A DNA stretch of 64,000 bases from Rhyzopertha dominica. Taxonomy: Eukaryota; Arthropoda; Insecta; Coleoptera; Bostrichidae. Numbering within the stretch: position 1 is the first letter of the stretch; every line of letters starts with the position of its first letter. Below, piece after piece: positions 44,187-56,932 of this stretch. The DNA lies in NCBI GenBank assembly GCA_025024175.1, contig QCXZ01000137.1:16182001-16246000 (forward strand). The letters are read 5' to 3'. The notes below the pieces were generated by a model. The model did not search any database. It saw nothing but the letters and a program-made list of their open reading frames with translations, and was not told where the DNA came from. A program made the translations under genes and the position numbers.

Positions 44187-47100
44187 GTATGTATCTTTAT
44201 TCATATAACAGCTTTTTCATTTACGGTGCTCTTCCAATCTGTATGTGAAAATGCAATTAGAAATTTTCGTGATGATCCTCATTTTGTTTTCCTTGTCTTT
44301 GAGTTTCAGTGCATGTTTATGAGTGCAATATTTGTATTTTATTTTAAGTACCTACCTACAAGTTCATACAAAATAACTAATTAATGAGATTTTGCAACTG
44401 GTTAGATTTTTGCAATTCACTTTCAAATAAAAGTTGGTTCACTATAAGGAAATCCATTTAGATACTCAATCAATATTTTTAATGAACAATATCAAAATCT
44501 AATTCCATTTAAGATAATCTGTTTCAAAATACACATGCGATTCAAGCATTTATGATTACNCACATAACTTATCTGCAGTGTTGCTTCAGTGATAAGTTAA
44601 TCCCTATTCCGTTCAGAAATAAAATGTTGAGAGATGAGATAAAATTGCTTACAATAAATAGGTAAATGGGTATCTCTGCTATTTTTTTGTAGATTATTAT
44701 CCATTACATAAATCAGTAAAATTTACTTATCACAATTGTTTTGATGATTGATTTGGACAGATTAATGATTATTGAAATTGCTGGACTCTAATATTTTATT
44801 CAACCGGCTTCCTAGTTACTGAAAATGTAACCTTGGTGTTCAGATAAGATTTTAGTTTCCTTAAATTTTTAATAAATATGTACTCATTTTTTGCATGTAT
44901 ATTGTAATTATTGCAATTATCTAGCTTTCTTAAGACATATTCATTTAGATTACAATTATTCATGGATTTGAGTTGTGTGTTCAACCCTGTCTATTTTTAC
45001 CTTTTTGGATTCCTTGCTGAATTTCAAGATGGCATTATATATCTCGTAAACTAAAAAAGATAGACAAATTTGATAGTCATTAAATACATATAAATCAATT
45101 GTACACTTTAAAACGCGGCTAATGCGATTTTTTAAATATAGAACGGTAAATTTGTCGACTTTTTATTAAATTGTAATTGGGCTTACCTCCAATATTCATG
45201 GAGATATTTCTGATTTTCCATTATCTTTGGATTTTAAGACTATTTTTAGTAACAGACGAAACAAGCGTAGACAATCGCTTTATTTGGCATTATTTGTGCC
45301 CACTTGCTGTTTTAGTACAATATAAAACAGTTCATGAAGAAATTTTATGAAGCGGATTTTTTTTATCTGTATAAGTACCACTTTTATGGAGGCTTGCCCT
45401 AAAAAAAACTTAAAACGTAAAAAGCTGGCTTTAATTATTAATGAAGCTGAAATAGATATTATGAGAACGAACATCGCGTGACGCCCATCGTGAGCTAAGG
45501 ACCAGCGATACCGATTTTTAAGTGAACACTGAAAGAGCATTTCAGACGTTAAAATTTTTAACGCATAGGTATTTTCATTGCCGATCGGCGGCGTTAAATA
45601 CACCTTGCTTTAGATGAAGTCGCATAAAAAGATGTAGTTTTTGGTCTCTGCTGTTCTCTTAGGAACTACTGGACCTTGACTTCTAAGTAGTAAGGAGGAT
45701 TTCAATCCTGATTTTGAATACGTCCAAAGGCCACTTTTCTTACTTCTAAAAGTTCTAATTTTATGTTGATTCACCACACCATACTAAAAGTGGTTACATA
45801 TATAAACAATGCTATGTTTGTGAAACGTAGCTGCATCAGTAAATATTACTTGTTTAAAAAAAGTTTTCTTTATCTATTTTATCGAGATCCCGACGATAAA
45901 GACTGGCTTTTCTGGAAATTACCTGGGATTACAGATGTTTTTAAGCATCTATGTGGCACAATCCTTTTATTTTTTGCTCTTTTTCATTATTAAAATCAGT
46001 TCTCGCATAACGTGCTTGAATTCGCGAACCATTTGTGATTTTTTTAATAACGTGGGGATAAAGTATGATCTGTTTGATCTCTTTTTAATGCAAGTTTCAT
46101 TTACTTCAAGTCTGCAAACATCGGTCTCGGATATTACGAATTATACGCGGAAGTCGCTCCATTGTTACTCTGCTAAACGTTCTGTATCACCCTGTTACAA
46201 TTTAATTGTGTTTCCTGTTCAAACGCTGATGTGTTTGAACCTTTCTGAACTCGTTCCGTATGAATTAACATTATTTCTTGTGATGCTGGGATTTTTGTAC
46301 CTTTGCCGCCCTTAGAAAAAGTAGAAAAAACTTTAGGAAGACTAGGTAAGTACATACATACATATNAATGTATCTTATAATAGATGTCAAGGGCATCGGT
46401 ACATCGACGTCGTTACTAAAGCAAACACGGGNTGTTTGGCAAGAGTATAATGTGTGTATTTTGATTAGCCGGTCGCCCTTTTAAATACCTAGCTGGTTTT
46501 GGCTGACAGCTCACTTGAGTGGGTATATTATGTGGCAAACCAATTATAGGATTTTCGGAAACCACGTCAATCGAAAACGTTGACGTTTTGTAGATCTCTA
46601 CCGTAAAACGAATTTGAAGTGCTTTATTTACTTGTTTGGCAGAAAACAGTCTCAACTTCTTTAACGGTTTTTTTAAGAACAAACTTCGATATAAAATAAT
46701 GGACCTCTGATTTTTGATTTTCGGAAACAAGAGAGATACCGAAAATACCTTTATTTTTGAATATGCATTGCATGCACAATCGAAATTATTAAATAAAAAA
46801 TCCCCTTTTCCACTGATTTGTTTTTGTTATACTGACGAGATTCCAACGAATATTCTGCTAGATATAAACACATGCGACGTAGAAGTAGATTATACGGTTG
46901 TTTACTTTTTAATTAAATGTGGCACGTCTTTGCACCTTGGCATAAACCACTATTTTCTTAACGTAAAAACGCAATAACCTTTCTTTTTCATTTAAATAGT
47001 TGATGCATTAATGAATTTTGCGGAAGTGTTATATTATTCTACTGCAGAAAAGAACAGAGTAATATTACACTTCAAAAATGACATAGACATATCCAGATTT

Positions 47101-49200
47101 ATTACATTTTTATATTAAAATACATACAAGAAATTAAAAGAAGAAATATTCATTAAGACTATATTGCTCACAATTAATTAAAAACTTATAAAACATTTTC
47201 TTACATACCGAGTGTTTTAGTGGAAACGAGCTACCCTCAATAATTCTTGGGTGGGGGGGAAGTCAAGTATAATCATGAAACAGGTCGATTTTATTTCGGA
47301 GTGGTTGTGATGTAACAATAAATAATTTTGCAAGTGCATGGGAATATAGATCGAATTTTGTTTGAGAAATTTAATTTTTGTCAATATTTCTGAGTGGTTG
47401 TATCTTTGATAACACCCGAAAGTTTGACGTGGATACATAAATCTTAAATACGTTGTAGAGGAGGTAGTTAACTTTGGGCTAAGATTAATATGACAAAGAT
47501 TCATCGTTCAAAGTAATATTATTTCAGTAGGCTGGGCTTTATATGCAGGGCTTTTTTATGTGTCTGTGGTTACAGACCGTACCAACCTACTTAGTAGTTT
47601 GTAAATACATCGCTAGATGTATAGGCGTTTTTAGAAAATGACCCCCAAGGTGCGGTGTAAAGCGTGTCCATGACAAATCAAAAGCTGTTTGTAACAGTAA
47701 CGCCGCCGCCAAGACCTAGGATCATTGCGGGTAGTAAGAATTTGCGGGATGTTTGGGATACATTTCTTAAAGCAACATAGCGTATGGTTTTTCGCAAAGA
47801 ATTAATTAATAAAGCTTTTCGCTTACAATGGGGTCCGGCCAAATCCTAAGTCTTAAACGCAAAAATGGGACGCATTGCATTGTTTATTTTCATAATAATT
47901 ATTTAGCATGTATTATTCAATAAATATTCATAAATAACTGTAGATAAAATGCGAGATAACGGTAAAATCATTTATAGAACGTAATAATTGTTCCAGATAA
48001 ATGAAATACTGATTAACCCAGGCCAAAAGTGAACTTGGCTCGTTTTATTGATAAAACGTCATCGATTGCTGATAAGCTCCATAAAAAATGTATATTTGTG
48101 CTCCCAGTACATTACATTCGATTACTTTTGCTATGTTGGAGGTCACACTATCGCCTTAGTACATATGTTTACTATTTTAGCAACTATCCACGTTGGAGTT
48201 CTCTTTTATGCCCGGGGTTCTTGAACTTATTTCCTTCTAGAAGTATGCCGCAAATGCAAGACCAAAAGTCGAATGATACAATGTGATAAGAGCCGCAAAC
48301 GAGATAATCAGTGTCAGAGTTCAAAATTATTGCATTCTATAAATCGATGTAATGATTTTGTTTACTATATCTGAGAGTGTATTTAGTGTTAATTTTAACG
48401 AATATTATAGCGGTTGTGGTATATCAAAAGGGTATTTGTTCCTGATTTAGATTTCGTATCTCTGTTGGATCTCTTGTGTTCAATTTGATCGTAGCTATTG
48501 AATTGGTTTTTGTAGTGTTAATTTAAGTGGTTGGTGTCAATTACCTGAATCATAAAAATGTTATATGGAGCCTACCTCTGGCTGAATCAGACCTCCATAT
48601 TAAGTATTTTGTTTTATGCAAATATTTGTTTNTGTTGTAATCAGTGATAGCTCGTAAATGCAGGGATTTAAACTTACTGTTTATGCAGAAGTCTAATTTT
48701 CTACTTATTAACTGTCGTTGTCAGAACAAAAATTGGGGTCAGGCATTAATAGTTTCGAAACGATTAAGTTTAGCAGTTTCAATCTATAAGGGTCTGACAT
48801 GAAGTTTTTCGCAGAAAAAATCTATTTTAACCCTTCTATAAATAATGGTATTGTTGTAAGTCGATGTCCTACTTATTTTCTTTAGTTAGATTAGCTGGTA
48901 GTGCTCAAACTGAATAATATCTGCGTTCTCTATTGCGTAGTCGTGGCCTAGTGGATATGTTATATTCAGGAATTAAATTGGTAATGTAAAAACTATATTT
49001 AATGTTTTGGGGTGTTTAATAACAAGTATAAAATGTTAATCCTAAGACCCGATATTTTAACTGAATGGATACGCAACATTCAAATCGAATCGATTCACTG
49101 GAATCGATACACTAACCTTGGCTCTAGTCTAAACTGAATCTAATAGGTACGAATTGAATGCTCACTCGGCACTTGGTAAAACATTTTTACTATTATATAC
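44187..49200. other. AGPAT downstream sequence, no recognised gene
   Basis: Many short open frames on both strands, none with a recognisable domain, conserved motif or good splice context. A stretch at 47640-47880 is less AT-rich. No EGTR-encoding AGPAT exon was found. Confidence 0.5.
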
Positions 49201-50930
49201 AACATAGCCCAAAAACCATTAAGTGCGACAAATAAAATTTTTGGCATCTTACAAAAAATAACAGGAAAAACACCGGTAAACAACAAGTGAGCAATAATTC
49301 CGTTATTATTACCCTATATAGACTATATTGCTAAATCTCTCGCAACCCTTACCGACAAAAGCTACGAAATTACTAGAAAAAGGATTAAAGTGAGTACATC
49401 CCTCATATAGAAAATGTTAAGATACACAAACGTTAGNAGTATGTACACTGTGAACTAGCTATCAATTCTTCTGATATGCCAAATAANACCNGCACAAACC
49501 AAAAACTCCAGTTCACTTTCTAAAAAGCAGATGACCTACATTAAAACAAAAGTGAATTAGGAATTATCACACATATAAAAACGCATTAGGGACGCATAAT
49601 CTTGTATTACCTAAAGTATATAAGTGTAACACAATAACAACAATTTTGTTAAACGATTACGATTGTAAAACAGACGATCTCGTAAGGGCCACAAATTGTA
49701 CTAAACTAAACAAAGACGCAACAAATAATTAAGTAAATTAAACAAGTGTTATAAAACGGTGTAATAAAATTGTAGCTAAGGGTCGCCAACATAAAATGGT
49801 AAATACTTATGTCTTCAAAAATACAATAAAACCACACAAACAGGGAAGCCCACGCAGACCACTTTGCTCTTATATACATGCATGCACCAGCCTATAAACT
49901 GAGCAAATAACTTATCTTTTTTTCATCCAGAATACCAAAAATTCAGCAGTATTGATAAACTTAAAAAAAATTCCAAAAGTTTGTTCGGGTCAATACCAAT
50001 AGCAGAATTTAAATCGATTATTTTAAATTTGTTAAGCAATCGCATTTAACAAGAAAAACAACACTTACAAAATTTAACATCACTTCAAGCCTAATGATGG
50101 TCTACTTATGGGCAACTCAGGGTTCCTAGTCCTAACCGAAATATTTATGACACCTGATAAAGCAAAAATAATTATTTTGCTATCTGTATTTTGAACTAAG
50201 AAACTATTAAACCCGAAAATAAATGAAATTATTCCGAAAATAAATAATACATGTGATGCAAGCAATACAGAAAAAGCTTGAAATAGGTGGTCGTAATGTA
50301 CCGAAACATAGCTATATTAATTATTTGAGAAATACCAGCAAAGAAAAAAATCTTACATAACTTTTTAGATATTACGCCGGTAACAAAAACTGATAACAAA
50401 ACCGGCAACGATGATGTAATCAAACCGGAATTATCATATCAGTCAATTCATATAAAACACAGTGCATTATAGGTATACACAGATTGTTAACTTTTCCTCT
50501 AACTTTGAGAAAGAATTAAATACATTAAAAATAATAGCTAAAATGGTGGTTATAACACATCGATTATCGACCAAATCATTTCCAAAAAAACAAACAATTA
50601 CAAATATATAAACTATTTCAAACCTTTGTCCAACAAAATTTCTAATATACTTTTTAGAAAAGATTAATATCCGACTAATTAGTCTTAACAAAACCAACCT
50701 ATGTAAAATATTATATAATGGCATTCACGATGCTAGCAAATGTAAAACAAGTGCTAATGCCTTTTCGGCGAAACAGAATTTAGCGCATATTCCTTATATC
50801 GAGCAGAAGTATTTAATTTCATTTTAAGTAAAAAAAGTACATGTTGATCATTGTTAGTCCAAGACCTGTGAGTGTGTTTTATATCAGACATCATCAGACA
50901 GACGGACAAAGTGCGGACAATAGCGTCTTT
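49201..50930. other. Unassigned, possible retroelement debris
   Basis: A stretch at 50195-50350 is related to 11320-11510 (AAATAAATAATACATnTGAT and AGAAATACCAGCAAAnAAA). The translation around 49305-49385 (PLLLPYIDYIAKSLATLTDK) vaguely recalls the PLE linker, but this is weak. Confidence 0.3.
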
Positions 50931-50934
50931 AGCA

Positions 50935-51355
50935 AATGCTCTAAAAACTGGATTTTACGGAATACAATGTTCAGACTGTCAATGCATTTATAAATACAGG
51001 CCAAAATAGAAGAAATTTTTACAAGATAAATGAACATAAAAAAACGATACATACAAAGACTTATCTGATCTGGTTTTAGCCAACACTGCTTAAGAATAAT
51101 TAGAAAATCTCACTTGAATTCAAATTATTGCATGTATGTAATAGAGAATAAACAGTGTTTTGCTAGAAAACTTCGAAATTAAAAAAGCACAATTTTTTGA
51201 CAGAAATTTTAATTTATCACCAGTTTTAGAAAATGTCTTGGTAATCACGTATACCCACGTTACCAGTAGTAATAGGTACCTACTTATAGACCAAATATTG
51301 TAAACTTTACGTTATCTGCATTCCTGATGACGGATTACCCAAAACAATCGGCGAG
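50935..51355 (+). pseudogene. Decayed Penelope-like GIY-YIG fragment with hammerhead-like end
   Basis: The plus-strand translation from about 50950 reads GFYGIQCSDCQCIYKYR, then a KINEHKKT block and DLSDLVLANT, resembling the PLE GIY-YIG nuclease, with frequent stops. Downstream at 51324, CTGATGA, CGG..CCC and AAAA resemble a hammerhead core with the GAAA box mutated. Confidence 0.5.
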
Positions 51356-51706
51356 TTAATAATAAACGTTACAGAACAGTTAAAGCATGTGGTGTGTTTT
51401 ATTAATAATAAACTGAATCTTATTTAAAAGAAGTACCCACTATACTTCAATCACTTTATATTAATGAGTTTTCAGTTAAATCAATTAACAATTTACCCTA
51501 AAATAAATGAGGATACGGAATACACCGGGATGGGTGTGTGTTTGCGAAACGTTTCGTTGAATGTGTCAAAATTTTACGCAGTTATAATTCTTGACATCGC
51601 AGTTTTTATTGATTTTGATTTTATTTTGTAAAATCTGTATAGTATTTCTCGCCAACGGAACAATAGCTATTTTACGAGGGTGAATGCTTTCAGCGTCCAT
51701 AATATA

Positions 51707-51895
51707 ATAAGATAATATTTTGTCGGATAGATCGCTGTCTCTTGAAAACAAAATTTTGTTTGAACTTGTGTCAGGCAAATTTTGAGGTTCTTCGTCTTTG
51801 ACAAAGATTACAGGTGTAATTGAAACGTCAGACTATTAATTTTTTGTCAGTGTTTTTCAAGAGACAGCGATCTATCCGACAAAATATTATCTTAT
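51707..51895. repeat. Perfect 42-bp inverted repeat
   Basis: Arms 51707-51748 and 51854-51895 are exact reverse complements (core TTTGTCGGATAGATCGCTGT), separated by 105 bp. AATAGCTATTTTA also occurs outside each arm (51662 and 51896) in the same orientation. The perfect match implies recent origin. Confidence 0.85.
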
Positions 51896-52536
51896 AATAG
51901 CTATTTTAGTATAAAGACATTGGTGGTGGATGAAATTCAACTTTGAATTCGTATTCGCAACACTTACAACAAGCCGCCACTGACTGTTGAAGTGATAAAG
52001 TATGTAATTATATCATGACAATTAAATCCAGCTTAGATTTGCAGTTTTGTAATGCAGCCTTTATCTCGCATTCACGAATTTAGGGTATGTATAAAATAAA
52101 AATTACTTATCGGCTTTGTTGTGAAATATAATAGGCTTTTAGTGACCTTAGTAAGCTACTGCATACAAGTATTCTTGGTTATGATGGTGATACTTAAACA
52201 TTTACTTTATTATGTATTACATATTTTTTAAGCATTACGTTGTGTTGCGAAATAACTTATCGTCTTTATATACCCTTCGCAATTGCCCGGTAATCAATAA
52301 ATCGAAGCCATTTACAAGCCAAAGGCAGGTGTATGTACATTCTTTTGAAGATTACCTTGACGTAAAACTACGTTGCTCGTTTCTAAATTATGCAGCATTA
52401 CTAGAGCTGGATCTATAACTGTATTACTTTGATATGAATAAATACCACCTTGAATACCAAGCATTTACCTAATTTTTAAAAGCCACTGAAGTTTGTATGT
52501 TTTGTGTTTAGATTTAAGAACAGTTACCATACTTAA

Positions 52537-52777
52537 ATGAAATTAAGACTAACAAGTGGATTGTATGGTGTCATACTGATTTGTATTATTCTAGGTGTTT
52601 TTGATAGGTATAGCGTACTTATCTGTTACGTCTTTATCCATTTTAAAAGAGTGCTCGTCTTTTTTATTATCAGTTAAGTCTTATCTGTTATCTATTACTT
52701 GGTTTCCTGGATCTAAACGTTCAAAAATCAAACCCACTTACACTACAAATAAGATAGTTCCTAGTGTCATTGGGTAG
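52537..52777 (+). CDS. Candidate two-exon secreted or membrane peptide
   Basis: Exon 1 52537-52594 and exon 2 52674-52777 (phase 1; 79-nt intron from CTAG|GTGTTT to TTATTATCAG) would encode 53 residues. The N-terminus is signal-like (MKLRLTSGLYGVILICIIL). The rest is basic (GSKRSKIKPTYTTNKIV). No family is recognised and no paralogue is seen, so chance is a real alternative. Confidence 0.25.
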
Positions 52778-52815
52778 CACACTTAAATACAATAAATAAC
52801 ATAATAGGTAATCAG

Positions 52816-53070
52816 GTGGAGATAATTTTTGCTAGTATACCTCGTGCCGCATTTCCACCAAAAGGACAAAACACGAATACGAATTACTTGGTGCAAATAA
52901 GCGAGGAGCATACGGAGTTGGTTCTTGCATGGGTGGTGCCTCAATTTGTCGTAAAAATGATACAGTTGGTGTGGAGAAAGTTTGCATATTGTTTACGAAA
53001 TGTCACAAAAGGAATTTTTCTTCGAATTCCTTCGTGGAAATCCTGCATCATACAAAGTTTTGAACTTTAA
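52816..53070 (+). other. Unassigned 84-codon open frame
   Basis: The frame opens at a TAATCAG acceptor-like site and runs from GTG at 52816 to TAA at 53068-53070, with AATAAA overlapping the stop. The product is Trp/Val-rich toward its end (LAWVVPQFVVKMIQLVWRKF). It may be a terminal exon of an unseen gene; I recognise no domain. Confidence 0.2.
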
Positions 53071-53424
53071 TAAATACCATAGAAATTAAATTTTGACCAA
53101 AAGTATGATGTTATTTGAAAGAACAGTATATTACATTGGCATTTAAAAACTGCTTGATGCATATGACCACACTAGCTGTTCCTGACTGAAACATATTCTG
53201 TTAGACCAGTTTTTAGTTAGTAATCAAGAGCGCTAAAAAGTGGCTCGAAAATGTCGAACCCTAAACTGAAAGATATCGTTTCTTAAAAATATGTAACTTG
53301 TGCATAATGACATGGCGGAACAGTTTTTGGAGGGTACCCAAAGATCCAAAAGGCATAAATGTAAAATGCTGACAGATTGCATTGCATCTAATGTTCTACT
53401 AACATCATACCACGCCTTTAGTGT

Positions 53425-53560
53425 ATAGGCAAAACCAGTTTTATGCCATGCTGTCTGCACTAGATCGAAATTACACTGACGAGCTGTAACAGTAGCGAAA
53501 CAGATTTATGTGTAGTTGGTTGTGGTGCAGACAACATAGAATAGACATGCATTGTAACTA
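53425..53560. mobile_element. MITE M, copy 2
   Basis: Inverted ends TATGCCATGCTGTCTGCAC and GTGCAGACAACATAGAATA flank a short non-coding core, related to 37990-38135 in opposite orientation. It ends about 20 bp before the mariner element. Confidence 0.65.
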
Positions 53561-53579
53561 TTTCATTATTATTATAATA

Positions 53580-54494
53580 CGAGGCATGTTTTTTAAGTAA
53601 GTACCGTTTTGGAATTAAAAAAAGACGTGCAAAGATATCGCAATAATTTTATCTTATATGAAAGCCTGTACCCTAATCTACTTTTCTACATAATTTCCGT
53701 GAATAATGAGGCACTTGTCATAACGTGGCACCAGTTTTTGAATACCCTCCTCATAAAATTCTGCCGCCTGACTTGTTAACCACTGTATCACAAATGTTTC
53801 GACTTCGTTATCGTCTTGAAGACGCTGACCACCCAGGTGTTTCTTCAAGTGGAGGAACAAATAGTAGTCTTCACCTTCATTGTGGTACCGCTCAAGGAAA
53901 GTCAATGCACTGCCTAAACGTTGGGTTTTGTGCAAATCCGTCAACATTTTCTGAACCCAACGTGAACACAATTTCCGGTAATTCAAGTTCTCGGTCACAA
54001 TGCGATATAAAACTACGAGAATATTGAGGAAAGCAGTCGCACAATGATGAAATTGTAAAGCGTCTGTTTTCTCTCACCTTTTCGTTCACTTTCTGCACCA
54101 AATCTTCATTAACGACCGAAGGACGCCCACTCCGTTCTTCATCATGCACATTTGTGCGAACATCTTTAAATGCTCTCACCCATTTCCTTACCATTCCATC
54201 ACTCATAATGTTTTGTCCGTAAACTTCACAGATCTCACGATGAATATCGATCGGTTTTACGCCTTTAGCACTAAGAAATCTTATAACAGCTCGTACTACA
54301 CAATCGGCGGGACTCACGATTATCGGAGGCATCTCAAACACTCAGTAAATAACGTATACAATGAAGAATCAAACTGTAATGGCGTCAGTGCGTAGACAAG
54401 AGATGTAGGTAACCAGCGCGCATGCGCGGAACGCCGACCGTAGCGCTGCGGCGGAGGAATCGCAAAACGGTACTTACTTAAAAAACATGCCTCG
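53580..54494 (-). mobile_element. Mariner element, internally deleted, perfect 32-bp TIRs
   Basis: The inverted ends (starting CGAGGCATGTTTTTTAAGTA) are identical over 32 bp and flanked by TA on both sides (53578-53579, 54495-54496). The 915-bp element carries a broken transposase on the minus strand. Perfect ends suggest recent mobilisation, perhaps in trans by a full-length relative. Confidence 0.92.
53678..54341 (-). pseudogene. Mariner transposase, deletion and frameshift
   Basis: From ATG at 54341: helix-turn-helix region with KPIDIHREICEVYGQ and MVRKWVRAFKDVRTNVHDEE, then RSGRPSV. Near 54010-54030 the frame shifts into VTENLNYRKLCSRWVQKML. After FLERYHNEGEDY the sequence jumps to YLFLHLKKHLGGQR and ends QKLVPRYDKCLIIHGNYVEK. 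The whole catalytic DD(34)D core between them is missing, so no active enzyme can be made. Confidence 0.92.
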
Positions 54495-56744
54495 TAATAA
54501 AATCCAGACTATAAAAATTAATGCTGAAACGAATATGTGACATAAGTAGTTCAAACTGCTTACCATAATTTTCTACATCTAAATAAAATCCACCTCGAAG
54601 TACTAAAACTAAGCGTCAAAAATGTAGCTTCCCATTAGATTTTCCATGTTCTTCAAAGTTAATATTATTTTTGTATCCAAAAATTACAATTGTAAATGAA
54701 GAGATGTTTGATATCTTTGCTATCTATTTTGAATATCAGCAAAACGCTAACTATGGGCAAGTGTTTAAGCGAATGTTATCAAAATCGCTATGATTATAAT
54801 TTCATGGTCTAATAACTAATATCATGACGGGTTTGGCTTAATCGATTGAAAGAGCTTTGATCCCTCTATAAATTGCAATGTTAAGTGCTAGCAAGTGCTT
54901 GTAGTCTATTTACTGAGGGCCAGGGAAAATTTTCAGAAAGTTTTGCCCAAACATAGATTTTTCAAAAAAAATTAAATACAATGATATCAGACCACGTTAA
55001 TGTAGACTAAACCAATGTTAATAAGTTAATAGTAGGCAAAAATAGTATTCTTTAATAACATTTTGAGAAAAAAATAACCTGCTTATAAAAAGTATGGATA
55101 GTTTTTCGTAACCATGTTTACTTGTGAGTATACCCAAAATATACCCTTTGGGAAGCGTTTAGCAACATTTGTTTACTGCAAACTTTTATAGTGATTTTCA
55201 TTGAGTAAACTGCCTTAAATTTGATACCTTACTATTACTTGCATATCGCAAATATATACGTATTCTTCGCTCATTTCTTATATTGGTTTCTTGAGAAATC
55301 CTTTATTTGCTGCTCACCTTACTGGTGTTTTTTTTTTTGTAGAATACGACCATAAATTTAAAGCGTACAACATGTCCAGTCATTTCAAGTTCAACCAATG
55401 AAATAATAGTAATTGATTTCAAAGAAATGCTAAACATTGTTTTTATCTAACTCCTCATTCTGAAATGTACAGTAGGTTAATTTACTGCTAACAAACAGTT
55501 AAGTACAGAGTAATAAAAATTGGAAAAGTTCACATAAATTCTATTCGTGATGCACAATATGTTCTGCTTCTAGTAATATTTTACTTTCGGTGTAAGCCAA
55601 AGGCGACAGCATCCATGTAATCACTGCTACATTTATTTGTACCAAGGCGGATATATTTTGTTTAATTATTTTAATAACAGTTAATGCCCAGTTGCGGGGT
55701 AATGTGCCCAATAGTAAAAACAATGTCGCGGGAGAATTCTTTGTTAGGCTGTTACTTACGTCACTGAAGATAATAACGGATAGAATGCTTAACCTTTGCT
55801 TTGTTGCATGCCAGTTTTTTCTTAAAACATCATATGACATTGCTCGTACAAAGCTATGGTATGATGATCCTCACCTTTACAATTATACGTTCGAAGTTCT
55901 GCGAAATATTACCTATTAGCTATACTCCGTGAAACGTAGATGATTCCGCAGCGTTTTACGTTTTTTTTTTAGAACTTAATTTCATTTGTTTGCATCTTTC
56001 TCGCATACTAATCAGGATGTTCACGCTAACAGTCTGCAATAGGCAACTTTTTTCTTAATAATTAAAAATCGTAGAATGATAGTTTAAATGGGAAAGTTTC
56101 TTAATTTTTCGAGAAGGATTTCGTGGCGATAACAAACAACAATCGAGCATCTACTGACTGTTCTTTACTACATCTTTGTTATTTTAAATTAAACCATCTC
56201 ATTCTACAATAAATAGCGTATTGGTTAGAGCAGATTGAATTAAACAAAAAAGTACCACCACTCTACTCATCTGTTTTTGAGATTTCATGTTGAATAATTG
56301 CTGTTCACGAAATAGTCTACAATAATTAACATTTTTATTTGAAATCGTAGAGTAGTGGTTTAAAAAGGAAATTTCTTAATTTTTCGAGAAAAATCCCTTG
56401 GCGACAGAAAACTAGTGACTGAGATATAGACTACAACTTTATTATTTCAAATGGAATGCACCCACTCTGAATAGTTTTTTGGAAGTCTACATAAAAATTA
56501 ACAAAAACGTTCTCAAAAAAGTCTACAATAACTAACTTTCTTATTTGAAGTCTTAGAATAGCATTTTAAATGAGAAAGTTTCTTAATTTTTCGATACAAT
56601 CTCGTGGCGATGCAAAAAAAACAATCGAGCATCAACTGACTGAGATCTTCATTACAACTTTGTTACGTGAATTTGGATGCATATTGGACAGAATACATCG
56701 AACTAAACAAAAAGTCTCAAGGGACCACTTCCCTAGAGTCATTT
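54495..56744. other. No recognised gene
   Basis: AT-rich. Overlapping open frames of 99 codons (minus, 55541-55840) and 75 codons (plus, 55692-55919) have no recognisable domain. Three spaced variants of TTCTTAATTTTTCGAGA (about 56100, 56370, 56580) indicate an old degenerate repeat. Confidence 0.4.
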
Positions 56745-56749
56745 GTCAT

Positions 56750-56932
56750 TGTTGTTAATCGTCGATCTTCGCGCAAGCTACCCGCTTTTGCAAACACCGA
56801 CAAGGAGGACTTCCACAACAGCACGTATTTACAATGGACTTGTAATACAGTTTTATTCCAAAGAAAAATGGGAATGGTACAAATAATTCAATGACTAATG
56901 ACTTACAAAAATTGCTACCTGCCTACTACTTA
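56750..56932 (-). repeat. BEL/Pao 3' LTR, lacking its first 34 bp
   Basis: Matches the 5' LTR from its base 35 to its end with few differences; the outer end (TGTTGTTAATCG on plus) is intact beside GTCAT. The inner end is replaced by coding sequence (GATACCGTATCATGCG), marking the breakpoint of the internal deletion at 56932/56933. Confidence 0.88.

Noticed and set aside
45280..46977. Several 75-126-codon frames (for example 45935-46315 plus, 46416-46730 minus)
   Set aside because: Translations are low-complexity or compositionally random and none continues the AGPAT protein.
47217..47504. 95-codon minus-strand frame with His/Tyr-rich product
   Set aside because: No similarity to a known family and no supporting signals.
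50750..50790. Another hammerhead-like motif (TTTTCGGCGAAACAG)
   Set aside because: No CUGANGA box at the right distance on either strand.
55541..55919. Overlapping open frames of 99 (minus) and 75 (plus) codons
   Set aside because: No domain, no splice context and no conserved motif; opposite-strand frames shadow each other.
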